In this document: piece by piece, positions 9,624 to 17,334 of the stretch | How the letters are laid out: every line of letters begins with the position of its first letter | How positions within the stretch are numbered: position 1 is the stretch's first letter | DNA from: Burkholderiales bacterium | GTDB lineage: Bacteria; Pseudomonadota; Gammaproteobacteria; Burkholderiales; Burkholderiaceae_C | Assembly (NCBI GenBank): GCA_016000265.1 | Contig: JAECRL010000002.1 | Location: 248,001-312,000, forward strand | Direction: 5' to 3' | DNA: 64,000 bases | Program-made: the position numbers and the translations under genes | Notes under the pieces: generated by a model | Told to the model about the DNA's origin: nothing | Databases searched by the model: none | Seen by the model: the letters and a program-made list of their open reading frames with translations, nothing else

Positions 9624-11177
9624 ATGACTGATCACACCCTCGAGAACCTCGACCCCGCCGCCCCCGTCGCCCCTGCCACCCCCGCAGAGGCACCGGCCCG
9701 CTTCGACACCCTGCCCCTGGACCCCAAGATCCTCGCCGCCATCGCCTACCCGACGATGACGCCGATCCAGGCCAAGGCCATTCCCCTGGTGCTCGCGGGC
9801 CGCGACGTCATGGGCGCCGCGCAAACCGGCACCGGCAAGACCGCTGCCTTCTCCATCCCGCTGCTTCAGAAGATGATGAAGCACGAGAACGCCAGCATGT
9901 CGCCCGCCCGCCACCCGGTGCGCGCCATCGTGCTGGCGCCCACGCGCGAGCTGGCCATCCAGGTGGCCGACAACGTCAAGACCTACGCCAGCAAGTGCAA
10001 CCTGCGCTCGGCCGTGGTGTTTGGCGGCATGAACATGAAGGAACAGACGGTCGAGCTGAAAGCCGGTGTCGAGGTGCTGATCGCCACCCCGGGCCGCCTG
10101 ATCGACCACATCGAGGCCAAGAACTGCAACCTGTCGCAGGTGGAGTACGTGGTGCTCGACGAGGCCGACCGCATGCTGGACATCGGCTTCCTGCCCGACC
10201 TGCAGCGCATCCTGAGCTACCTGCCCAAGACCCGTCAGACCCTGCTGTTCTCGGCCACCTTCTCGCCCGAGATCAAGAAGCTGGCGCAGAGCTACCTGCA
10301 GGACCCGGTGCTGGTTGAAGTGGCCCGCCCGAACCAGACGGCCACCAACGTCGAGCAGCGCTTCTACAAGGTCGACGACGACAGCAAGCGCCACGTGATC
10401 CGCCAGATCCTGCGCGACCGCGACATCAAGCAGTCCATCGTTTTCGTCAACTCCAAGCTGGGTTGCGCCCGCCTGGCGCGCACCTTCGAGCGCGACGGCC
10501 TGCGCACCTCGGCCCTGCACGGCGACAAGTCGCAGGACGAGCGCATCAAGTCGCTCGACGCCTTCAAGCGCGGCGAGGTGGACCTGCTCGTGGCCACCGA
10601 CGTGGCCGCGCGCGGCATCGACATCGCGGCCCTGCCGGCGGTGTTCAACTTCGACATCCCCTTCAACGCCGAAGACTACGTGCACCGCATCGGCCGCACG
10701 GGTCGCGCGGGTGCGTCGGGCCTGGCCGTCTCGCTGGTCACCAGCAGCGACGCCCGCCTGATGGGGGACATCGAAAAGCTGATCAAGAAGAAGATCGACG
10801 TCGAGGCCTTCGAGCTCGAGGGGGGGCGTGGTGATCGCGGCGATCGCGGTGACCGAAGCGATCGCCCCACCTACCGCCGCCGTGAGGGCTTCGACGCCCG
10901 CCCGGACGCCGACGTGGGCGTGGCCCCCGTGCGCGAGTCACGTGATTCGCGCGAGCCTCGGGATTTGCGCCCCAGCCGCCCGGCACCGCGCCGCGCCCCG
11001 GCCGACCCCTTCTTCGACAAGCCTTATGAAGAGCCCAGCGCCGCGGCCGAGCCCGCATCCTGGGAAAGCAAGGACACGCCACTGAGCCAGGCTTCCGGCT
11101 CTGGCCTGTCGCGCTTCATCAAGCCCAAGCGCAAGGTCGCGACCTTGTTAGGCGGCTCGGGCACGGTCCGCCGCTGA
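9624..11177 (+). CDS. rhlE: DEAD-box ATP-dependent RNA helicase (RhlE type)
   Basis: ATP-driven RNA unwinding, probably in ribosome assembly or RNA turnover. 517 residues with a complete helicase core. Motif I is AQTGTGKT (about 66-73), Ia PTRELA, Ib TPGR, II DEAD (about 179-182), III SAT and VI HRIGRTGRAG. The C-terminal tail of about 130 residues is basic and repetitive (RGDRGDRGDRSD), typical of RNA-binding extensions. The start at 9624 is chosen because the longer frame upstream lies inside amgK and is not helicase-like. The 3' end overlaps the convergent AraC regulator gene by 30 bp. RhlE assignment within the DEAD-box family is probable, not certain. Confidence 0.93.
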   Translation: MTDHTLENLDPAAPVAPATPAEAPARFDTLPLDPKILAAIAYPTMTPIQAKAIPLVLAGRDVMGAAQTGTGKTAAFSIPLLQKMMKHENASMSPARHPVRAIVLAPTRELAIQVADNVKTYASKCNLRSAVVFGGMNMKEQTVELKAGVEVLIATPGRLIDHIEAKNCNLSQVEYVVLDEADRMLDIGFLPDLQRILSYLPKTRQTLLFSATFSPEIKKLAQSYLQDPVLVEVARPNQTATNVEQRFYKVDDDSKRHVIRQILRDRDIKQSIVFVNSKLGCARLARTFERDGLRTSALHGDKSQDERIKSLDAFKRGEVDLLVATDVAARGIDIAALPAVFNFDIPFNAEDYVHRIGRTGRAGASGLAVSLVTSSDARLMGDIEKLIKKKIDVEAFELEGGRGDRGDRGDRSDRPTYRRREGFDARPDADVGVAPVRESRDSREPRDLRPSRPAPRRAPADPFFDKPYEEPSAAAEPASWESKDTPLSQASGSGLSRFIKPKRKVATLLGGSGTVRR

Positions 11178-12140
11178 ACTGTCGCCAGCCGGGGTGTTGG
11201 CTTCGGCCAGCGCCGCATCGGCCTGGCGCTGCTGACGCCACACCGAGGGCGACAGCCCGTGCTCTCGCTTGAACGCCTGGCTGAACGCCGCCTCCGAGGC
11301 GTAGCCCACCAGGTCGGCGATCTTGCCCACCGACAAAGCCGAGTTGCCCAGCTGCCGCGCCGCCAGCCGCATGCGGTGTCGCGTGAGGTAGGTCAGCGGG
11401 GGCTCGCCCAAGGTCTGCGTGAACCGGTCCGCGAAGGCCGAGCGCGACAGGCAGGCCTCGCGCGCCAGGTCGGGCACCGTCCAGTTGTGTTGCGGGTCGC
11501 GGTGGATGCAGGCCAGGGCGGTCGACAGCGCCCGGTCCTTGAGCGCCGCCAGCCAGTTGCCCGAGCCCTCGGTCACCGTCTCCACGTGGTCGCGGATGCA
11601 CTGCATGAAGAGGATGTCGCCCATGCGGTTGAGGATGGCCTGCTGGGCCGGGCGCCGTTGCGAGACCTCCAGCGCGAGGAACTGCAGGCCGATGGCCAGC
11701 CAGGGTGGGGGCGCCTCGCCCAGCCCGCGCACGTGCAGCACCGGGGGCAGGGCACGAACCAGGGGCGCGGCCATGTCCACGTCGAAGCGCGCGTGCGTGC
11801 TGATGAGGTGGCAGGACTGCGGCGTGTCGCAGCCTTCCAGGCGCGCGCCGGCCAGGTCCTGTGACATCAGGGGCAGCAGGTCGCGGGGCGTCGCCGAGGT
11901 CTGGGGCTTGTCCTGGATGAGGTGAGGCAGCCCACCGGGCAGCACGATCAGGTCGCCCGTCTCCAGCAGCAGCGGGTCGGCGCCTTCGCGGACCAGCCAG
12001 GCTTGCCCTCGGGTGATGACGTGTGCGCAGGCCAGGCCGGGCAGCGTCAGGCGCCACGACCAGGGCGGTGCGTTGATGGACGAGGCAAACACCACCCCGT
12101 CGAAGTGCATGTCGTCCAGAATCAGGCTGAGGGTGTCCAT
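11148..12140 (-). CDS. AraC-family transcriptional regulator with N-terminal cupin
   Basis: DNA-binding regulator of 330 residues. The N-terminal half is a cupin-like effector domain (residues about 1-190) with the turn LLLETGDLIVLPGGLPH. The C-terminal 100 residues hold two helix-turn-helix units, with the AraC features CLSRSAFADRF and IADLVGYASEAAFSQAFKR. The start at 12140 is used because the cupin begins directly there; the longer frame runs into the promoter region. It is divergent from alkB across 208 bp, so the obvious inference is control of alkane oxidation. Cupin_6 AraC regulators also serve other pathways, so the ligand is not fixed. Confidence 0.9.
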   Translation of the reverse strand: MDTLSLILDDMHFDGVVFASSINAPPWSWRLTLPGLACAHVITRGQAWLVREGADPLLLETGDLIVLPGGLPHLIQDKPQTSATPRDLLPLMSQDLAGARLEGCDTPQSCHLISTHARFDVDMAAPLVRALPPVLHVRGLGEAPPPWLAIGLQFLALEVSQRRPAQQAILNRMGDILFMQCIRDHVETVTEGSGNWLAALKDRALSTALACIHRDPQHNWTVPDLAREACLSRSAFADRFTQTLGEPPLTYLTRHRMRLAARQLGNSALSVGKIADLVGYASEAAFSQAFKREHGLSPSVWRQQRQADAALAEANTPAGDSSAADRARAA

Positions 12141-12348
12141 GTTGCCGCAGCTTGCCACGGAAGCCAGCCCTGCGCACCGGGCAAAAAACCGGATCACCGT
12201 TCTGAAGCGCCGCCGTTGCACGCGGCTTGTTCTGCATCGGGTAGACCCTGAGTGGCGGGCGGCGGATCGCAACAGCGGGCCGGTCGCTGGCGGCTTCCGG
12301 TGCCCGGCCGGTTTGCGCACACTGGCGCCATTCCAACGGAGCACCGTC

Positions 12349-13554
12349 ATGTCCCAAGCCACCCTCACCCCCGCGCCGGCCACGCACTGGTCGGACCCCA
12401 AGCGCTACCTCTGGCTGCTGGGCCCCGCCATCCCCGTCATCGGCGCGGCCATGCTCATCCTCTACTGGCAGACCCAGGCCCCCTGGACGCTGTGGTTCGC
12501 CGTCGCGCTGGTGCACCTCATCCTGCCCGTGCTGGACTTCGTCTTCGGTGAAGACGCCGCCAACCCACCCGACAGCGCCTTGCAGGCCCTCGACAGCGAC
12601 CGCTATTACAGCTGGGTGCTGTACGCCTTCGTGCCGCTGCAGATCGGCGTGACCATCCTGGGCGCCTGGATGGCCGCCACCCTGGACATGCCCTGGTACC
12701 ACATGCTGGGGCTGGCCATCAGCGTGGGCATCGTCAACGGCGTGGCCATCAACACGGCGCACGAGCTCGGTCACAAGAAGGACAAGCTCGACCGCTGGCT
12801 GGCCCGCATCTCGCTGGCGCCCACCTTCTACGGGCACTTCTACGTCGAGCACAACCGCGGCCACCACAAGAACGTGGCCACGCCCGAAGACCCGGCCAGC
12901 TCGCGCTTCGGCGAGACCTTCTGGGCCTTCTGGCCCCGCACCGTGGCGGGCAGCCTGCGTTCGGCCTGGCACCTCGAAGCCGAGCGCCTGCAGCGCTTCA
13001 ACAAGGGCGTCTGGAGCACCGACAACGAGAACCTGCAGTCCTGGGCGATGTCCGTCGTGTTGTTCGGCGGCTTGCTGGCCGTGCTGGGCTGGGCCGCGTT
13101 GCCCTTCCTGATCATCCAGGCCATCTACGGCTTCTCGCTGCTGGAAGTGGTGAACTACCTGGAGCACTACGGCCTGCTGCGCCGCAAGAACGCCGACGGC
13201 CGCCACGAGCGTTGCCAGCCCGAGCATTCCTGGAACAGCAACCACACCGTGACCAACCTGTTCCTGTACCACCTGCAGCGCCACAGCGACCACCACGCCA
13301 ACCCCACCCGCCGCTACCAGACGCTGCGCCACTTCGACGACAGCCCGCAGCTGCCTTCTGGCTACGCCGGCATGATCACGCTGGCTTACTTCCCGCCGCT
13401 GTGGTTTGCCCTGATGAACAAGCGCGTGGTGCGCCATTACAAGGGTGACCTGAGCCGCATCAGCTTCCAGCCGGGCAAGCGCGAGGCGCTGATGGCGAAG
13501 TACGCTGATTACGCCGCAGAGTGCGCCGCCGAGGCTCGCGCCCAGCAGCGCTGA
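12349..13554 (+). CDS. alkB: Membrane-bound alkane 1-monooxygenase AlkB
   Basis: Di-iron integral-membrane hydroxylase converting medium-chain n-alkanes to 1-alkanols, with electrons from rubredoxin. 401 residues, the usual size. Several N-terminal membrane helices are present and all diagnostic histidine clusters are intact: HELGHK (138-143), EHNRGHH (167-173), RHSDHH (311-316), and the AlkB-specific NYLEHYG (269-275). The HYG element separates true AlkB from related fatty-acid desaturases and xylene monooxygenases. The start at 12349 is preferred over an upstream in-frame extension lying in the divergent promoter region. Rubredoxin follows after 57 bp; no rubredoxin reductase is in the window. 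Confidence 0.97.
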   Translation: MSQATLTPAPATHWSDPKRYLWLLGPAIPVIGAAMLILYWQTQAPWTLWFAVALVHLILPVLDFVFGEDAANPPDSALQALDSDRYYSWVLYAFVPLQIGVTILGAWMAATLDMPWYHMLGLAISVGIVNGVAINTAHELGHKKDKLDRWLARISLAPTFYGHFYVEHNRGHHKNVATPEDPASSRFGETFWAFWPRTVAGSLRSAWHLEAERLQRFNKGVWSTDNENLQSWAMSVVLFGGLLAVLGWAALPFLIIQAIYGFSLLEVVNYLEHYGLLRRKNADGRHERCQPEHSWNSNHTVTNLFLYHLQRHSDHHANPTRRYQTLRHFDDSPQLPSGYAGMITLAYFPPLWFALMNKRVVRHYKGDLSRISFQPGKREALMAKYADYAAECAAEARAQQR

Positions 13555-13611
13555 ACCGCGCTGAACCGCACGGAGCGCCGCCAGCCACCGGCAGACAACG
13601 AGGAGACCCCC

Positions 13612-13782
13612 ATGAAATACCGCTGCCCCAATTGCGACCACGTCTACGACGAAGCCCAGGGTGAGCCCCACGAGGGCTTCCCGCCCGGCACCCCGTGGTC
13701 GCAGGTGCCCGACGACTGGTCCTGCCCCGGCTGCGCGGTGCGCGACAAGGTCGACTTCGAGCGGGTGAGCGACGCCAGCTGA
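13612..13782 (+). CDS. rubA: Rubredoxin (AlkG-type electron carrier)
   Basis: A 56-residue iron-sulfur protein that passes electrons from rubredoxin reductase to AlkB. Both iron-binding knuckles are present: CPNC near the N-terminus and CPGC near the C-terminus, with the conserved DDWSCPGC context. The second knuckle is followed by AVRDKVDFE. In AlkG-type (AlkB-active) rubredoxins this position resembles that pattern more than anaerobe-type rubredoxins. A Shine-Dalgarno-like GAGGAG lies about 7 bp upstream. It follows alkB by 57 bp on the same strand and is surely co-transcribed. Confidence 0.96.
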   Translation: MKYRCPNCDHVYDEAQGEPHEGFPPGTPWSQVPDDWSCPGCAVRDKVDFERVSDAS

Positions 13783-13815
13783 ATCGGGCCACGAGCGCGG
13801 TAGAGTGTGCTCACG

Positions 13816-14445
13816 ATGAGCACCGCTTCCGACGACTCCCTGGCAACACAAAGCCGCAACGATGGCCTGCACGACGCAGGCTTCATCGCGGGCCTGCGCC
13901 AGCAGATGGTGAAGTTCGCCCGGCTGCACCTGCAGGACGCGCACCTCGCTGAAGACGCTGTCCAGGAGGCCCTGGTGGGGGCCTGGCAAGGCAGCGAGCG
14001 CTTCTCGGGCCGCTCGGCCTTCAAGACCTGGGTCTTCGCCATCCTCAAGCACAAGGTGGCCGACGTGCTGCGTCACAAGCAGCGCGTGGTGGACGCCGGC
14101 TCCCTGCTCAAGACCGCCGAAGACCAATCCCTGGACGACTTCTTCGACGAGCGCGGCCACTGGCTGGCCGACGGTCGCCCCGAAGGCTGGCAGGCCCCCG
14201 AGACGAGCCTGGGCCAGCAGCAGTTCTGGGCCGTGCTGGAGGTCTGCCTCGACGGCATGCCGGCGGCCCAGGCGCGCGTTTTCATGATGCGCGAGTTCAT
14301 GGGCTTCGAGACCGACGAGATCTGCCAGACCGTGGGCGTCAGCAGCGCCAACTTCTTCGTCCTCATGCACCGCGCCCGGCTGCGCCTGCGCGAGTGCCTG
14401 AACCTGCGCTGGTTTGCCGCCGGCGCGCCGCGCCAGGGAGCTTGA
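13816..14445 (+). CDS. Sigma-70 family RNA polymerase sigma factor (ECF-like)
   Basis: Alternative sigma factor of 209 residues. Region 2 (LAEDAVQEALVGAW, FKTWVFAILKHKVADVL) lies in the N-terminal half. Region 4 lies at the C-terminus (FMGFETDEICQTVGVSS, HRARLRLRECL). This looks like the Burkholderiales sigma-70 subfamily that is followed by a tiny zinc-binding partner, exactly as here (next ATG 2 bp after the stop). An upstream GTG at 13807 would add three residues; the ATG at 13816 is preferred. The regulon is unknown, and the position 33 bp after rubredoxin need not mean a functional link to alkane use. Confidence 0.9.
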   Translation: MSTASDDSLATQSRNDGLHDAGFIAGLRQQMVKFARLHLQDAHLAEDAVQEALVGAWQGSERFSGRSAFKTWVFAILKHKVADVLRHKQRVVDAGSLLKTAEDQSLDDFFDERGHWLADGRPEGWQAPETSLGQQQFWAVLEVCLDGMPAAQARVFMMREFMGFETDEICQTVGVSSANFFVLMHRARLRLRECLNLRWFAAGAPRQGA

Positions 14446-14447
14446 CC

Positions 14448-14705
14448 ATGGCCTTGCCCAAAGTGATGCTCAATTGCGCGGAGGCCACGAGGCTGCTGTC
14501 TGAAGGGCAGGACCGCGAGCTGCCGCGCGGAGAGCGCACCGTGCTGCGCATGCACACCTGGATGTGCTCGGGCTGCCGCAACTTCGGCGAGCAGCTGGGT
14601 TTCCTGAGGCAGGCGACGCGGGCTTACGCGCGCGGCGAGGGAGATCAGGGCCGTCACGGCGATGGCGGCGATGGCGTCAGCCCGGGCGGTGACCCCAAGG
14701 CCTGA
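14448..14705 (+). CDS. Zinc-finger anti-sigma factor (zf-HC2-like)
   Basis: Soluble 85-residue protein, probably the inhibitor of the sigma factor encoded directly upstream (2 bp gap). The ZAS signature is present: an early cysteine (LNCAEA), then HTWMCSGC, matching HxxxCxxC for zinc. There is no transmembrane segment, so it would act in the cytoplasm, perhaps sensing redox or metal state. The last 25 residues are Gly/Asp-rich and probably disordered. Pairing is inferred from adjacency and family habit. Confidence 0.85.
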   Translation: MALPKVMLNCAEATRLLSEGQDRELPRGERTVLRMHTWMCSGCRNFGEQLGFLRQATRAYARGEGDQGRHGDGGDGVSPGGDPKA

Positions 14706-14717
14706 GGCCCGCCCCCG

Positions 14718-15515
14718 TCAGGGCAGTTCGACGCCACCCATGCGCGCGGCGATGGTGCCCGAGCGGCCCGTCACGTAGCCCGAGCGCGGTGCCTTCTCGA
14801 AGCGCTTGGGCGCGGGCAGCATCACCGCCAGGCGGGCGGCCTGCTGGGCACCCAGCTGGCTGGCGTCGACGCGGAAGTAGTGTCGCGATGCGGCTTGCGC
14901 CCCGAACACCCCTTCTCCCCACTCGACGTTGTTGAGGTAGATGTCGAGGATGCGTTGCTTGCTCAACAGGCCCTCCAGCATGAAGGTGATGGCGAACTCC
15001 TGACCCTTGCGCAGGAAGTTGCGCTCGCTGCTGAGGAAGAGGTTCTTGGCCAGCTGCTGGGTGATGGTCGAGCCGCCGATGACCTTGGGCGTGATGCTGG
15101 CGGCATCGGGCGGGGGCGGCGCGGGGCGGCCGCGCTTGAGGGCGCGGGCCACCGCGCGTTCGTGGCGCGCCAGGGCGTCTTGCCGGATGCGCTCGGCGCG
15201 GGCCTGCGCGGCGTTGTTCTTCTTCCAGGCGTTCTGCAGCGCGTCCCACTCGACGCCGTTGTGGTCGGCGAAGTTGGCGTCTTCCGAGGCGATCACGGCG
15301 CGGCGCAGGTTGTCGGAGATGCGGCTGCCGTCCACCCACTCCTGGCTCCAGGCGACGCGACCGTCCTGGCGCAGCAGGCGGGTGAACTCGCTGCGCTGGA
15401 AGGTGGTGGAGGTCGGCGCCAGCACGTTCATCAGCGCGATGCGTGCGGCAAAGAACAGCTGCAGGCTCAGGCCGCTGAGCACGAGCAACACGGTGATTCG
15501 CCAGACAGCGCGCAT
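14718..15515 (-). CDS. mtgA: Monofunctional peptidoglycan glycosyltransferase MtgA
   Basis: Polymerises lipid II into glycan strands at the inner-membrane surface. 265 residues: one N-terminal TM, then a GT51 domain with the catalytic motif EDANFADHNG and the second motif GGSTITQQLAKN. Between these the family normally has a short linker. Here there is an Ala/Arg-rich, proline-containing insert of roughly 38 extra residues (codons around 15091-15230), rich in charged helix-forming residues. All catalytic motifs are intact, so the enzyme should be active. It lies 33 bp downstream of aroE on the same strand. Confidence 0.95.
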   Translation of the reverse strand: MRAVWRITVLLVLSGLSLQLFFAARIALMNVLAPTSTTFQRSEFTRLLRQDGRVAWSQEWVDGSRISDNLRRAVIASEDANFADHNGVEWDALQNAWKKNNAAQARAERIRQDALARHERAVARALKRGRPAPPPPDAASITPKVIGGSTITQQLAKNLFLSSERNFLRKGQEFAITFMLEGLLSKQRILDIYLNNVEWGEGVFGAQAASRHYFRVDASQLGAQQAARLAVMLPAPKRFEKAPRSGYVTGRSGTIAARMGGVELP

Positions 15516-15548
15516 CGCGGGGGCTCCGTTCGGGTCAGGTCGATGGGC

Positions 15549-16418
15549 TCAGGCCGATGGGGTGGGGGCGTCCACCATGGCGCGCAGCTCGCACAGCACG
15601 GGGCGGGTGTCGGGGCGCACGCCGCGCCAGACGAAGAAGCTCTCTGCGGCTTGCTCGACCAGCATGCCCAGGCCGTCGCGGGGCACCGCGCCGTGCTGGC
15701 GCGCCCAGTCCAGGAAGGCCTGGGCCGCCGGGCCGTACATCATGTCCAGGGCGAGCGCGCCCGGGCGCAGCACCTGGGGGCCCACGGGCACGCCGCTGCC
15801 CGACAGGCTGGCGGCGGTGCCGTTGACGAAGACGTCGTAGCCCACGCCCGGGTCCTGCAAGGTGCGCGCGCTCAGGCGCACGCCGTGGTCCCGCGCGAAG
15901 GCGGCGTGACGCTGCACCAGCGCCTCGGCCTTGTCCACGCTGCGGTTGGCCACCACGACCTCGGCGGGGCCGGCTTCGATGAGGGGGCCCAGCACGCCGG
16001 CGCTGGCGCCGCCTGCACCCAGCAGCAGCACGCGTCGCCCCGCCAGGGCCACGCCGGCGTTGACGGTGAGGTCACGCACCAGGCCGACGCCGTCGGTGTT
16101 GTCGGCCAGCCAGCCGCCTTCGGCGTCGAAGCGCAGGGTGTTGGCGGCCTGGGCCAGCTCGGCGCGGGCGCTGCGTTGCGGGGCCAGCTCGAAGGCCTCG
16201 AACTTGAAGGGCACGGTGACGTTGCAGCCCTTGGCGCCCGAGGCCGCGAAGGCCTGCACCTCGGGTGCGAAGCCGTCAAGCGGGCACAGCAGGCGGCCGT
16301 AGTCGACGGCCTGGCCGGTCTGGTGGGCGAACAGGCTGTGGATGTGCGGCGAGCGGCTGTGGGCCACGGGGTTGCCGGCCACGGCGTAGCGGTCGGGGGC
16401 GCGGTCGGGGGCGTTCAT
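15549..16418 (-). CDS. aroE: Shikimate dehydrogenase
   Basis: NADPH-dependent reduction of 3-dehydroshikimate to shikimate, step four of the pathway to chorismate. 289 residues. Substrate-binding motifs are NPVAHSRSP near the N-terminus, NVTVPFK, and DNTDGVG. The Rossmann glycine motif is LLGAGGAS. The ATG at 16418 is 7 bp after the tonB stop, so tonB-aroE-mtgA form one transcript with rnb upstream, a conserved order in Burkholderiales. Confidence 0.97.
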   Translation of the reverse strand: MNAPDRAPDRYAVAGNPVAHSRSPHIHSLFAHQTGQAVDYGRLLCPLDGFAPEVQAFAASGAKGCNVTVPFKFEAFELAPQRSARAELAQAANTLRFDAEGGWLADNTDGVGLVRDLTVNAGVALAGRRVLLLGAGGASAGVLGPLIEAGPAEVVVANRSVDKAEALVQRHAAFARDHGVRLSARTLQDPGVGYDVFVNGTAASLSGSGVPVGPQVLRPGALALDMMYGPAAQAFLDWARQHGAVPRDGLGMLVEQAAESFFVWRGVRPDTRPVLCELRAMVDAPTPSA

Positions 16419-16425
16419 GCGGACG

Positions 16426-17334
16426 TCAAGGTGGAGCGAGGGTCGGCGTGGTGTTCGGGTTCGCGGCCTGGGTGGTGGCTTCGAAACCCGCTTCGCGCGT
16501 GAAGCGAAAGCGCGAGGTGATGAGGATGAGGTCGTGGCCGGCGCTGACTTCGGGCGGCACCGGCTCCAGGCGACCGATCTGCTGCACGATGGCGGCGGCT
16601 CGGCGGTCCAGCAGCGGCTTGCCGGAGCTTTGCACCACGATGGCTTGGTGGATGCTGCCGTCCCGCTTGATGTGCACCTCCATGATCAGCTCACCGTACA
16701 GCTTCTGGCCGTTGTGAGTCGGGAACTGCGTGGTGCCGGCGCGCTCCACCCGGGTGCGAAAGGCGCTGTAGTACAGGGCGTCGGCGGACTTCAGGGTGGC
16801 GGGGCTGAGGTAGCGCTTCTTGGGGCGGGCGTTTTCGTCCTGGATGCGCTTTTCCAGCTCGGCCAGCAGCTTGGTGAGCTGGCGGCGCTTTTCTTCTTCG
16901 GCGCGGGCGTGGTGGGCCTCGGTGGGGCTGCGCGGCTGCGGCGGGGGCAGGGCGGCGAGTTCGTCGCGCATCTGGGCCAGCAGCTGTTGCTGCTCGGCTT
17001 GCATCTGCTCGATCATGCGGGCCGTTTGCTCCAGCGAGTCGCCCACCTCGTTGCTGGGGGAGGGCGGCAGCGGGGATTGAGCGCGGCGGTTGTCCGTGGC
17101 CTCGCCGCCACCGGCGAGGTTCTGCTGCGCCAGGGCCTGGGGTTTGTCGGGCGGCGTTTCGCCGCCGGCGTTGACCAGGATGACCTCCAGCGGGGTGTCC
17201 TGGAAGGTGCGGTTGAAGCCTTCGGGGTCAACGAAGCGAAAGCCGAACAGGCCCGCGTGCAGCAGCACCGACGCGCCCAGGCAGAGCTGCAGCAGGCTCA
17301 GGGACTTCCAGAGGGCGGTCAGGCGGGCGGGCAT
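16426..17334 (-). CDS. TonB-like energy transducer
   Basis: Inner-membrane-anchored periplasm-spanning protein of 302 residues. One N-terminal TM (about 17-35) is followed by a short Pro segment. A long Gln/Glu/Arg-rich coiled coil (about 100-180) comes next, then a C-terminal TonB domain of about 85 residues with [15 protein letters not shown]. It overlaps the 3' end of the upstream ribonuclease gene by 16 bp. No exbB or exbD accompanies it, so it may borrow another ExbBD or act as a structural link. It differs in sequence and layout from the TonB-like protein at 52030. Confidence 0.85.
   Translation of the reverse strand: MPARLTALWKSLSLLQLCLGASVLLHAGLFGFRFVDPEGFNRTFQDTPLEVILVNAGGETPPDKPQALAQQNLAGGGEATDNRRAQSPLPPSPSNEVGDSLEQTARMIEQMQAEQQQLLAQMRDELAALPPPQPRSPTEAHHARAEEEKRRQLTKLLAELEKRIQDENARPKKRYLSPATLKSADALYYSAFRTRVERAGTTQFPTHNGQKLYGELIMEVHIKRDGSIHQAIVVQSSGKPLLDRRAAAIVQQIGRLEPVPPEVSAGHDLILITSRFRFTREAGFEATTQAANPNTTPTLAPP

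Noticed and set aside
11119..14370. A 1083-codon minus-strand frame across alkB and the sigma factor
   Set aside because: The plus-strand genes have intact diagnostic motifs; the frame is a GC-bias shadow.
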